A DNA stretch of 64,000 bases from contig OU964921.1 in the NCBI GenBank assembly GCA_918807975.1, positions 35,490,498 through 35,554,497 of the forward strand, given 5' to 3'. The translations under genes and the position numbers were made by a program. The DNA comes from Aplidium turbinatum. Its lineage: Eukaryota; Chordata; Ascidiacea; Aplousobranchia; Polyclinidae. The notes under the pieces are model-generated. The model did no database searches. It was given only the letters and a program-made list of their open reading frames with translations, and was not told where the DNA came from. Shown one piece after another: positions 1 to 12,500 of the stretch (position 1 is its first letter; the number at the start of each line of letters is the position of its first letter).

Positions 1-36
1 TTCCAATTCAGTCGCAAACATTTTTAAAATACTCAG

Positions 37-3000
37 GTGAAGTTTTTGTGTTGGATGATGGAGGTGAAGTTGATTTGGATCTTGGAAATTATGAACGTTT
101 TCTGAATGTTACTTTACATAGAGACAACAACATAACAACAGGTGATATATATTTGCATTCTTTAAACTAACTATGTCCAATTTATACTGCAATGAATGGT
201 AATCAATCAGTAATCACCTTTAACTTTTCTCTTTGAATGAAGAAGTTGTTTAGCTGGATTTATTTGGCAAATTGAGCCACAACTTTTCGTATTTATAGGA
301 AAGATCTACCAAGATGTCATAAACAAGGAAAGGAAAGGAGACTACTTAGGAAAGACTGTACAAGGTTTGAGTCCTTCTATAATTGTTAAAATATTTACAG
401 CTAAGTGTTTGTATTGTTTGTTGATACATTGCGAAATTATTAGTCAAGCAATTCAATGTCAACATTTCAAACAACTTCCTTCCAGTTCAAACTGTTTGTT
501 TACGTTGTTTATACTTGTTTAGTTTTTATTTTAGTTGTTTGTTAATACTGTACAGTGTACATTGTTTAGTTTTTACTGCAGTAAAACAGCAATTACTTAG
601 CAGTCAATCAAACGCGTCCGTTTTAGTCTAAAAGGTACATGTAACAGGAGCTGGTGAGTGGTGACTACAATAGTTTATTGTGTGACGCGTAATTGCAAGT
701 TGTTCAGCGTCGTTTCATCAATACGTTACATTAGTCACCCGGTTTTTGCTGACGCAGTTGTTCCTCATGTTACTGACGCTATCATGGAGTGGGTTGAAAG
801 GGTTGCTAAGATACCAGTCAATGGAGACCAAGAAGAACCGCAAGTTTGCATCATTGAGGTTAGTCAATGTCTAGTGTAGGATCAACAAACATGTTTTTTT
901 AAACGTTGTGTTATTGTGTATAAAACACCAAAGCATTCTTGATAAGCTGCTTTTAAAAGTAGATACATCGTTTGAAATTGAAAGGTTAAGTCATGCAGTG
1001 AGCTTGGAAAGTTGTAGTGTTGTTACTGCGTAGTGGGTAACTTGTTTTTATATGCAGTTTTACTTTTCCAGTTGGGTGGGACCATTGGCGACATTGAAGG
1101 GATGGCCTTCGTCGAAGCTTTCCGTCAACTTCAATTTCGCGTGAAACATGAAAACTTTTGCAGCATCCATGTCAGTCTCATACCTCAGGTAAATAGCAAC
1201 TGAAGTTGGACTCACATTATGGGATATGACTTGACATGCAGTAATCTCAGTCCTTTCACAAACTCTATAGTGGACTTAAACTTTTTAACTAACATGAAAA
1301 CTGTGTCGTACGTCACATATAAGACGTCAATTTTCTGTGTTTAGCCGCTTGCCACCGGAGAACAGAAAACAAAGCCCACTCAACACAGTGTACGATCATT
1401 GCGTGGGTTGGGACTGTCTCCTGATCTCATTGTTTGTCGTAGCCACACTCCACTCACGCAGGATGTGAAAGAAAAAATATCGAGCTTTTGCCACGTTTCC
1501 CCGAGACAGGTGAATGCCGCTTTGTATTCTTAAAATTTGTAGCAATAAGCATTTTGTAAGGATATAAAAACTATCACGCAAATTAATCTTTGGCTATTTT
1601 TAACCTATTTTTTTTAACTGTAGGTTATTGCAGTCCATGATGTCTCATCTATATATCGTGTTCCTTTTTTGCTTGAAGAACAAAACTTATCCAACTATTT
1701 CACCGAGCGACTCGGGTTGTCTATCAAGCATCATCGCTATTCTCTCTTATCCAAATGGAAAATTCTAGCTGACAGGTACGCACGAAAACAACATAATAAT
1801 TGACGGCTTTTTTAAAATTTAGCTCCTGTAAGAGTGCGCTAAACACCTTTTTGGTTTTCTCGGAAAGCTAAGGATATAACGTTGTTTCACAAACGTAATT
1901 TTAGAATAAAATTAGTTTTCCTCTCCGTTTATTACAACTTTTATGGGATGCAACTGCATCATTACTTTGAGTTAAAAACTTCCTTGAAAAAATTGGTTGT
2001 CTTCGATCTCATTTACATAGCGTATGCTGACGTCCAGCCCTCGCAACAGGACGGAAAGCCGTGTATTAACTAACACATGTGGCATTATGCTCTTCACAAT
2101 TTCACAGATATGACAGCGTGACATCAAAATGTGGTATTGTTCTGGTCGGAAAATACACTCAACTAGAAGATGCTTATGCTTCGGTTATCAAAGCTCTGAG
2201 GCACGCGTGTTACGTTGCGAAAAAGAAACTGCACCTTACGGTAAATGATAGAAGTAAACTGCTTTTTGGTGTTAAAATGAAGTTAATTGCATCCCAAACG
2301 TTCAAAGTTGGCTATTTTTTTTTTTTTCAGCTTAAATCTAGGACTCCCTCCTACTTGTGTTCAAATGTCGTGTACAAGTTCACTTGTTCGCATGACGCGA
2401 ATTGTACATACATCGGTATGTCTACGCGGCATTTGGCCACGAGAGTGAGGGAGCACTTAGATTTAACTAATTTGAACAAGCAAAGTGCCATTAAAGATCA
2501 CATATTCGATTGTCAAACATGTTCAAATGACAAACTATCCTTGGAGTCGTTTAGAATTATGCGTAAATGTTCCACCGAATTCGACACTAAAATCCACGAG
2601 GCTTTGCTAATAAAATCATACAATCCTCGCCTCAATACACAGTTGTTTGCCTCAGGTGCTTCTTATTTACTCAACGTCTTTTCTTGATACGTCATATGAT
2701 GCGTATTTGCCTCGTGTAATTTAAACGCCATGTGATGTGCCTTTCTCCTATGCTCTGCCGTTTCATTTTGCATTTCGTTTTTCAATTTAGTGTTTAGATC
2801 AGTTATTCATTTTCATTGTAGATATGATAAGCAGTTATTTTTTTGTTACTTGATAAGGGCTAACGTGTGTATGGCCGAAAACGTTTGTAGCTTATAGTTT
2901 ATGTTCAATTTTAATGGATTATGTTAAATGCCGTGTGGTTGCTTGGTTTTATATGTCTGTGGTTGAAGAAAGTGACCTCTTTACCAAAATTGTTTAAATA

Positions 3001-6000
3001 GATCGATAATAATTTAATGTTTGGCTTCGGTGAATTGTATGATCTCAAACAAACAAGCAATGTGTGTTTTTTAAGATTAAATGTGCCTTACAGATTATTG
3101 ACGCGACTCAGCTTGAAGAAACCACAGAAGCGAGCGATCCAGTCGCGTTCCATGACGCTTGGAAGAAATTATGCTCAGCAGAGTGGGTTGTCATGACGTT
3201 TGTGTAAAGAATGACGTTCGACTCCTACCGCGATCGTGTTTTGACCATACACATAATGACAATTAGGGGGGGAAAGTTTCCGGGAATTTTGGAAACTTTC
3301 CTGGAAAATTTTCGGGAATTTTGAAGGACACGGAAATATTGGGAATTTTCATTTGGCATTTAATGTTTAAAACATTTGTTAAATATTTCATCAATTAGAA
3401 ATAAAAATCTTAAAAACCTATCTTAAGCATTTCTTATTTTCTTTAAAAACACTAATTTGGTGTTAACTAAGAATGAGGCTTATGCATACATTTTCAATGT
3501 TTAAAATAAATACTGATCATATTTGGGAACACTCACACCAAGGTCCGCAATAGATTCGCAAATGAAAGGGCGGAAAAACTAGTATCAGCCAGGTCAAACT
3601 TGGCATTGTTTGAGCCCTGTGAAGACAAGTCAACTCAAGTTGAAGTTGACTCTGAAGTCGATGACGCTGCCAGAACAATCATTAGTTCATCACCTGAAGA
3701 AGTCGAGCAGGAGGAAATGCTAACCGGCAGCTAGAACAACGACTTTGTAACTGACTCAGTATTGTTTTTCTTTGTAAAAAAACAGATTGGTGATGATTCA
3801 TTTTTGGAGTTATTAAACTAAACCGTGTGTTTGTATGTTCTTAAGTATTTTAGTTATACAATTATACACAGTACTTTTATTCTAAACAGTATAAGGCCAT
3901 TATTTTCCTGTTTCAACATCAAATTAAGATTGTTTTGAAAGTTTCCGAAAATTCCCGGAAATTTTGCAACCCTAATGACAACTTTGAAGATAAAAAAAAT
4001 ACACACTTTTTTGTGATTGGCACTCTTGTTAATCAAACTTTTCGTTTTCTTTGTTTTTTTATAACTTTTATAAAGTCGTATTACTATTGTCTCTGCAGTG
4101 GCGTGTTGGTTCCGGGCGGGTTTGGTTCTCGTGGCGTGGAAGGAAAGATCGCCGCCGTAAAGTGGGCTCGCTTGAACAACAAGCCTTTTCTCGGGGTGTG
4201 CCTCGGTCTTCAGGTCGCCACAATAGAGTTTGCACGCAATGTCTTGGGCTTGGAAGGCAAGTTTAAATTATGTATTAAATTTCGATTTTGTAAACACTTA
4301 CCATAAAAGTTGAGGTACAAAATCTAAAACCCTTTGGCAATATAGACTCTTTTGTGTGCAGGCATGCAGCAAGAGTTGAAATGCGATAGACAGATTAAAT
4401 ATTATAGCAAAGTCAGCGTAGTTACACTGCTCAGACGCTGTGTAAAGAAACCACATTATGACTTCACTGCAAGTGATGTACATCATAAGAGGCTTCCGGT
4501 AAAACCAAGTGACGCTTCAAATTGCGCTTTCTGTCGTTTACTCCTGAACCCATAGACACCTCTATTTAAGGTGTCTATGCCCGAACCATACTTAGGTGGC
4601 ATTCTACGTTTTTTTACCAGAGCAGTTTGAACTTGTTGAAAGATTAATTGATCATTGCAATGCAAGGCAAGTTCTTTAACGTCTACAAACGTTAAATCAA
4701 TGTAAAAATGACCGATTTTGCTTCTATCAAACTACGTAGGTGCTAATTCGACTGAGTTCGACCCGTCAACGCCACATCCAGTTGTCATCGAAATGCCAGA
4801 ACACAACCCCGGGAATATGGGAGGTACCATGCGCTTGGGAAAGAGGAGGACGATTTTTAAAACGGACGATTCAATCATGAGTACGTGTATTATTGCTCGT
4901 AAAAAACAAGGCTTGTGATGACGTATTTGCTTGCACTGTTTTTAAAATTTTCGGTATGGACCAAGCCTAAAATTCATCTACATAGTCGCTTGTACTAACC
5001 ACTCTGCTAATATTTCTGTTTAGAAAAGATTTATCATCCCTCTCGGGATTACGTAGATGAACGCCACAGACATAGATATGAAGTCAACCCAAGTTTCGTT
5101 CAGGCCCTTGAGGAAAAAGGTTTACGCTTTGTTGGCCACGACACAGAAGGAATGCGAATGGAAATATTGGAATTAAAAGGTAAAATGTCCACAGTGGTCT
5201 ACCAGTCACATCTGGCTTTGTTTAAAATGTTTTATATGGTCAATGGTCATGCGAATTTGCCCAGAGCCTGTAGCATTTGAAAACACCGTGAAGTTCTCGA
5301 CGTTGAAAGGCAAGTGTGGTAAGACTTTGTGTCTTCTAAGCGTGCATCCTTGACCTTTTTCAGAGGTTCAAAACGAAAGCCAAGAGGTGAAAAGTGTCCA
5401 TCCTTTCTTCGTCGGTGTCCAATTCCATCCTGAGTTCACATCTCGTCCTCTGCATCCATCTCCTCCTTATTTGGGTTTGATTTTAGCGGCGAGCGATAAG
5501 CTGGAGTCTTACGTTAGAGAAGGAAAGTGCTCTTCCCCAAAGTAGGTGTCCAAGCATTCGATTATTGTGTGGTTTATTGAATATGTGCATGACATTATAA
5601 TTCCATTTGTGGAGTTGCTGTGGGTTTGTGTACCCACATGGCGGACCTCTTTAGCGACGAAACTGACAATGCACGTGATTAATGCAGAATTGGAAACCAT
5701 TGCTAGACTGTTCTCAGGTTACCGTACGTACCAATCAATATACCAAATTCGTTTGAGCCAAATTTATTAAAAACACTGCTAATTTGCTTGAAAATAATCA
5801 GAATCGTTACCCCAGTGGAAGGTTTTGGAAATTGTTGCTGTTTAAGTCATATTGGGATCACACTATAGCAGTCGGCCACATCAGAAAAGTAGACACGAAG
5901 TTTAGAAGTCGTTATATCGCGCTGTAAAATGGTGAGCATGCTTCAGGATCATACTTTCCAGTTCTGACCGAAGGTTTCCACTTGTTTTCAGAAGCAGATT

Positions 6001-6070
6001 GCTGTCAGGTGAAGACGAACTCGAAGTGCTGAGAAGCGGGATGGGAGACGCGTGCAGTTCCGTAAGCTAG
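37..6070 (+). CDS. CTPS1: CTP synthase (partial, 5' end outside window)
   Basis: Converts UTP to CTP with ATP and glutamine in the cytosol. Thirteen exons join in phase: 37-141, 299-364, 758-858, 1072-1188, 1345-1509, 1624-1775, 2108-2240, 3094-3182, 4099-4256, 4740-4880, 5024-5179, 5364-5541 and 5992-6070. They give about 546 codons that follow animal CTPS from [19 protein letters not shown] onward; about 55 N-terminal codons are missing to the left. The synthetase half shows IELGGTIGD and [11 protein letters not shown]. The glutamine amidotransferase half shows the nucleophile motif PFLGVCLG (4099-4256) and the catalytic His/Glu motif QFHPEF (5364-5541). The 4257-4739 intron has a GC donor. 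The last exon is inferred from phase and signals: if the 5542 donor is not used, the protein ends at TAG 5543-5545. Identity is firm; the C-terminus is not. Paralogue choice (CTPS1 or CTPS2) is not resolvable. Confidence 0.95.
2316..2992 (+). mobile_element. Penelope-like element 3' fragment
   Basis: This contains the GIY-YIG reading frame (2331-2687) plus about 300 bp of untranslated tail. The tail words at 2864-2950 (the ATGGCCGAAAACGTT core and TGCCGTGTGGTTGCTTGG) recur at 27150-27236 and, inverted, at 26824-26910. The last 35 bp (about 2955-2990) match the ends near 10605, 38889 and 49230. The left boundary is uncertain. Confidence 0.7.
2331..2687 (+). pseudogene. GIY-YIG endonuclease end of a Penelope-like element
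   Basis: This is an open stretch of about 118 codons ending at 2687, inside the CTP synthase intron 2241-3093. It contains VVYKFTC, then CTYIG, then TRVREH, in the order of the GIY-YIG nuclease found at the C-terminus of Penelope-like reverse transcriptases. It ends with the usual cysteine-rich and EALLIKS-like tail. The reverse transcriptase part is absent, so this is a 5'-truncated fossil. A second, shorter copy of its last 25 or so codons lies at about 26930-27025. The poly-T/AG just before 2331 may only be chance. Confidence 0.75.
3263..3973. mobile_element. hAT-type DNA transposon remnant
   Basis: Short inverted ends (TTAGGGGG at the left, CAACCCT at the right, each followed by sequence rich in GGGAATTTT/AAAATTCCC) are bracketed by the 8-bp direct repeat AATGACAA at 3255-3262 and 3974-3981. 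A plus-strand reading frame at 3534-3734 contains [15 protein letters not shown], resembling the C-terminal end of hAT transposases, and then an acidic tail and a stop. It lies in the CTP synthase intron 3183-4098. Confidence 0.7.
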
Positions 6071-6332
6071 AAGTGGTTTATGGGAAAGTTTTGTTCATGT
6101 ACTTGTTGGAATACGTAATGGACTCGCCCTAATTGTAATTTATCACTTGCCCTTGTCAGATGCCTGCTTGTTTAGTTGGTTGTATTGCATTTTTTACTGC
6201 CGTTTGTTTTGAGTTTCTCGGTTTTACCTGAAGTTAATTATTCTAACAGGCTACCTGCGTGACAGACTCCTTTGACGGGTGCTTGTAAATCGCGATGCTT
6301 CAATATACACACACAACATTGACCGTTTAAAC

Positions 6333-6338
6333 AATAAA
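6333..6338 (+). terminator. poly(A) signal of CTP synthase
   Basis: AATAAA lies 263 bp after the stop at 6068-6070 on the plus strand. It is the only canonical signal before the convergent PDHA stop at 6523. The segment 6071-6522 therefore holds the facing 3' UTRs of both genes; I saw no canonical minus-strand signal for PDHA in it. Confidence 0.6.
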
Positions 6339-6522
6339 CCACTCGAGCTTGAAAGAACTTTTATATATTGTGTTCAAGTTTAAACAAAAGAAGCAGATAC
6401 AATCGAGAACGACATTCACAGACAGTGCAATACAACGTAAATCTTTTGAGAAATAAAACAAAATATCACTAGGTAGTTGAGCAACTGTTTTTTGCTCTAA
6501 TTGTGGCGCTGCATTGACAAGC

Positions 6523-9500
6523 TTATGCGTTAGCTTCGTGAGGTAGCCGTTCGTACAAGTTCGTCGCTCTGAACGTCAGTGGTTTACTGGTCACGTAAAT
6601 GTCGTTGGCAAGTTCTTTATACTCGGGTTCGGAGGAAGCTAGTGCCTTCTCTGTCTCCTCTTCGATGAACTGTTTTGTATTAGCATCAATATTCTGTAAC
6701 AGGGAAAACGTTAGTTCAATTAAGTAAATCAATTTTACGAACTTCAAAGTGGGGGGGAAGCATAATAAAAATACCCGAGGTCTGATGTAATTGGGTAAGA
6801 ACTCGACACTCAGAATTTTAATCCATTATGACATGTACAAGCAAGACGTCCCACCGAGAGGCCGATACAATGGGATTGTTAAAACTGGGGGCAGATAGTT
6901 CATAGTACCATTGTATTCAGTAAATTGCTTTGCATATGTTGCTTTTTTGCAGTGCATTTACTTAGTTCAGGAACGAAAACCGCTACTTAAGCTAGCGGAA
7001 TGGCCCGTTTCGGTGAGTCCGATCCCTTAACGGGGGATTTTTTCAATTTTTTTTTTTAAATTATCGGGTACCGTAGCCTAATTATCATTGCCGTTTTAGG
7101 GTTAGGGGTTAGGAGTTAAGGTTAGGGGTTAGAAGTTAGGAACTCACCGAATAGTAGCAGACCCTAAGCTAGATCCCTAAATTTAGTAAAGATTTATTGG
7201 TGTCCTGCGAGCATAACTAAGGATGAGTATACCATAAGTGGATATTTAAAACATAATTCACCTATATTTCAATTTGTTCTGGCATCTCACAATACTGCAT
7301 GGTTTTTAATCGTTTCAAAATATAAACAATTTCATTTGGTTGTGCGATCGAAACAAAAGTGAAAAACTGGAGAATCTCAACAAAATGAGCTGCCCGACTC
7401 AGTTTGACCCAACACGCCCGCCGCTTATTTGAATGAGATCACCAGCTGAGCGCATGAAACTGCCATACAAAACTACTTTGCTAGGCTATTGGTTTGAGAA
7501 TCTTAAATAGGCCTATCGCTATTGTGTGAAGTAGAAAACGAATACTTTTTTTTTGCCTTGCCTGGCGTGTTTTTTTTCATTATTTTGATTTGAACCAAAT
7601 TATACTTTTCTTGGCTTCCCCATGTTTATTGTTTATCCATATTTCTGAAATGTTTGCAATAAACAGATTGAATTCGTCATGCAAAGTTTTCCAACCCAGT
7701 GCTATTGCATGGTAAGCTGCTGTGCGGTTGTAGCACAATGATTGTTTTTACGCTAATGGATGACTTGATTCGAAACAGCAAAGCCGACAGTACTGGAGTT
7801 GCTGATCGTTGTTTGAGCTTCTAGGGCGGAGGGTGTATTCTTTAGCCACCTCGGTTACGGGTTGCCTTACTAGTAATGGGCCAAGATGGTATTGCAAAAA
7901 GTAGAAATTCAAAGCGAGTAAATTAACATGGCGAGTCGTAAAAAGTTTTAAATATTGACGTTCTAATAGGCTACGTCTATATTTGATTTGTTGACCTTTG
8001 TTGGTGATATACTAGTACTCTTGTAAACAAGATTAAGAAATGCTGTGGCTTTAAAAGTTGCAGTGTTTATACAGCCTAAATCCCAACAGGAACATGTAAT
8101 GATAGGTGCCTTGCCGCTATCCCACGAGATAATATTCCCCAATCAAGACAGTCCGTCGTTTATGATTTTTCTTTTCTTCGGAACGTTTTTGCTTCATTGG
8201 ATCAGCGGCAAAAGACGTATCTGCTTTTAATCGATGAAGATTGTGTATTAAGGCAATGCCGTAATCCCACGGTGGTAGGCCTATCACAGTGTTATGGCTG
8301 TTCCACCGCACTTTCCAAAGTTGATGTGGTACAGGTACAGCATAACTGTATTTTTTTTGGTGCTAGGCACGCTAAATACGAGATTAAAAAATATATAGCC
8401 CAAATTGTAAACAAAGCAAATACGGTAGCGTACTTGGCGGTTAATTTTAACTTTCAGAAAGCGACCGTTCCGTAATATATTAATCTTTTAAAGTTGCTAC
8501 AGATTCTATTTCAGTGTTATCAATAACGTTCAATCGTTGGTTCAATGCCTAGTGTTTAATTGAAGACAATGATACTCTGACGTCACTATCTGCCCCCAGT
8601 TTTAACAATCCCATTATGCGTTGTCTCGGTCTCTATGTAGTACGTCATGTGTACGAGAAGGAACATAGTGATGACATTATAAAAATGAAAAGATGATGGA
8701 TTAATTGCAGAAATTTCTACACGAGGAACTATTCTTGGGGAACAAACCAACGATGGATGATGACGTAGCAAGAGTAACAATTTAGAAATATCGAATTTCA
8801 TGGTTGTGCAATGCACAAAAAAAATCATAACTACTACAGTACAATGACATAACATCGTTCTTTTGGGAAATGGGTAACTGTATGCGGTTATCCTAACACT
8901 TGGGCACCAAACCTAACTTTTTTCGCCAACGCTACGATAGGCAGCTGAAAAAGCACCTTAATTTCCTGCTTGTCGACGATTCCAGCCTCGAGTATTTTGT
9001 CTCTAAAGCTCGATATGGGATCAAGATTGGTGCGAACTTCTTTCACCTCTTCTCGAGTTCGGTAGCTGAAATGACAATTTAGACTTAGAGGGTTGAACAT
9101 GAAGTGTTCACAATTTAATTGATAAACCAACTTTATTTTTGGCAAAAATATTCCCAATATATATAGACCGATCAACATCGTGACACCCCAAAACAGCCTT
9201 CCCTCCCACTATGTGCAGGACATATTACCGCCTAAATTTAACGAACGAGATGCATTGAGCAGCACTGCCGACCACATTCACTGAACGACGATTTTACAGC
9301 AATGTAATAGCGGTACAGCGAGCAGTAGAAACTATTCTCCCTAAAGCATGCAACCAGTAGCAATAACAGGGGGTACTTTTGGACCGGGGATAATTTAGGG
9401 GCAAGTAACCTTTCCAACCAAGAAATTACCTCGGATTTAGATATAGTGCGTTTTACTTAGAGTAGCCTGAATGTCTTATTGCTACCGAAAGAGCGTTGCG

Positions 9501-12500
9501 CATCATTTCCCAGACAGCAAACTAACTGTTTTATTTACATTAATCAAAGTATGCATACGTAAAAAACGGTTGATTTGCTGTCTGGGGGAACGGTCTCGCG
9601 TCATAAACATACACAGTTCAACCAAAACACATCAACTCACCTTGTACCAGGGTCACTCATGCTGTGTCCGTGGTATCGATATGTCATGAACTCCATCACC
9701 AGAGGCCCCTGAAATATTTGAGATTGCGGATTAAAAGAAAAACGACTTGTTAAGCGAAAGATTGGATGTTCAAATCAAAGGCAAACAAAATAAATTACCT
9801 TGCTGGCAGCGTAGTCTTTTGCGAATTTAGTTGCAGCTCGAACAGCAAGAACGTCCATTCCATCAACACGTATCCCAGGGATATAATCGCCCCTTGTGTA
9901 GTATTCCACACTTGCTGAGGAGCGTTGCACAGCGGTACCCATGCCGTACCTACAAGCCAAACAACATAATATGAACATCACATTATTCGGCTGACGCACA
10001 AGTTTTGTCCATACCATTTTAACACATATTTTGAGCTTTGATTACCTGTTGTTTTCACACACGAAAATACAGGGTAGGTCCCATAACTTTGCCATGTTGA
10101 ATGACTCGTACAACTGGCCCTAAGATACAATGTTACGATTACTCAATTGACTTGACAATTAATAAAAAACCTTCATAGAATAGATAAATTATTCTGCTTA
10201 ACAAAATTACTGGTACCACAATCAGCATTCTTGCATAGAATACTTATCCCACTCCTGTAGGAGTGTAAGTATCACAAAATAATGAACACACTTGTGTCCT
10301 CAAAATGAAAAACTGTAATTTCAATATTTACTTGATTTGCAGCTCCGTCACCATATAAAGTCATAGTAACATTTCCAGACTTTCTGTATTTGTGTGCTAA
10401 AGCGATACCAGCGCCCAATGAGCACTGTGCACCAACGATACCGTTCCCTCCGTAGAAGTTGTGGTGGTACATGTGCATTGATCCCCCTTTGCCTTTTGCG
10501 CAACCCAACGTGCGGCCTGTGTCAACACAAAACATGTTGTATATGTCTAAATAACAAGCCACGGGTCTCAATGTACAATCACTCTAAAAAGAATGATAGA
10601 GCTTAGGTAGAGAGTTTGTCTTGTTGAACCATAGGCATACGAAGCCGAGCAACATGATCAAGTTTAGCATATTCAAGTTTATTATATTTACAGAAACACA
10701 AACTACGCAACAAATTAAAGATCGAACGTTTTCGACATCATATCGTTGAGTTTGAGCTGGTCAAAAGTACTGTACAGTTTTTGTTTTTTAGATTTAGTTG
10801 ACCATTGTATTTTACTCAAATGTAGTTCAATTGTATGTAAATCCTGAAGAGGACATCTTGTGATGTCAAAAACGTTCTATATTTAATTTCGCGTATAGTT
10901 TTGTGTTTCTGTAAATGTAATAAGCTTGAATATGTTAAACTTTATCACGTTGCTCGGCTTTGTATGCCTATGGTTCATTCTAAAAGAAAATCAACACCCA
11001 CCAAACAATTCAGCCAGAACCTGGTGCACAGGAACACCTCTTACAAACGCCCAGCCATGAGCTCGGTATGCTGATATGACGTCATCTTTAGGAGTAAATG
11101 CAGCTTCAACACCAACACAACATGCCTCCTGTCAAAGAAATTATGATGAGCTTGAATAAAAAAATAAGCAACTGTAAATCATATTGGTATTTTGTTTGAA
11201 ACCATGCTAAGGTATTAATCTACTATCACATATAGAAAACTAGATTTTGGTGATTGCAACCCAGTGGTCACTGTTCATATGAATCAACTGCAATGTGTCC
11301 TTGTAGACTCTTGACAGCTCCAAAATATACACAATTTATCAAATATGCTGTAACTAGTCAATTTGACAAGCCTTTTCATATGCTTTGGAATGCAGAATAA
11401 TATGCAATGAAATTGTTTATGTGTTTAACAGTTACGGCGTGTAATAAACCGAATTTATGTAAATACAATATCTATATCACGTATGTTAAGTGTTTACAAC
11501 TATGTGCACTCGTCCGCCCGTATTGTACATATATTTACCATGTGGATGAACTCTTACACAACCAAAGTAGGTCCTGAATAACAAACCTGTCCATCATACA
11601 AGTGACAAAATCCACGAATGACTTTCTGTTTGTAAAGTTGATCGGCTTTTAATTCCATACGTCGCACCGTCGCCATTTGTCTAGAAAAGTAATGAGCAAT
11701 GGTAATAAATAGAAAAAAATACCATCAGCACAGCACATTTTGTAATTAAACATTCATCAAAATTAGTGTACTAACCCCATCATTCGATTATGACATACAA
11801 AAAAATGAAGAATACTAGAACCACAGCACAAGTTTTTGCAAAACTATCTCATCAAAAAAGTTGAACTGAACGGCACATATTAGTTTGAGAATTAGCAGAA
11901 ATATTTGAAATATACACCTGCATCTAGCCAGTCATCTTATATTCCTAAACTCAATAATAATTACGTGTAGTATTGAATAGCTTCTTCTTTGGTGATTGTA
12001 ACATTGGTATCAGGTCCATTATCTAGCTTGTGCAAGTCAAATGGTTTCACAGTGAAACTAGCTTCTGTTGCATATGTTTTCGAAGTAACAACAACCTGTC
12101 AACAAGATAGCATTAATGGTAATAGCGATGGCATTTTGAGCTTATGTTTTTACACATAATAAAGTAGTAAATTACCTTGTAAACTCTAAATAAGCGCAGT
12201 CATTGGTTTAAATGGCACTCGAAACATAAATGCCACATATTTCGGTGGACAAACTGTTCCACCAAAAAGATCAGAAAATCTTATTTTTTGACAATTTATG
12301 ATAGAAACATTCAGATATAAATAAATATATATAATTACATTAGCAAATAAAAACTACTTGCTTAAGAGGTTTGTTTTGAACCATTAACCCTCAAACAGTT
12401 ATTGGGGTCAAATCTGACTACAAGAGAGAATATATCAATGGTAACTTTTTGGATTCTTGAAATTTTGAGCAACAACTCTAGGAATTCCTCAATCACTGTG

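Larger units (their letters stand above)
6871..8613. mobile_element. Inverted-repeat element in the last PDHA intron
   Basis: A 29-bp perfect inverted repeat (6871-6899 and 8585-8613, beginning TGGGATTGTTAAAACTGGGG) brackets 1.7 kb. Weaker similarity continues outward on both sides, so the real ends may lie near 6830 and 8655. I see no recognisable transposase inside and no target-site duplication, so the superfamily is unknown. Confidence 0.5.

Noticed and set aside
1882-2073. Plus-strand frame in the CTP synthase intron
   Set aside because: It crosses no splice signals and resembles nothing; intron 1776-2107 is needed to join the flanking exons.
7095-7142. True telomere or chromosome end
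   Set aside because: Short, degenerate and inside a duplication-flanked element in a gene intron.
8197-8475. Possible transposase in the PDHA last-intron element
   Set aside because: No recognisable motif, composition like surrounding non-coding DNA.
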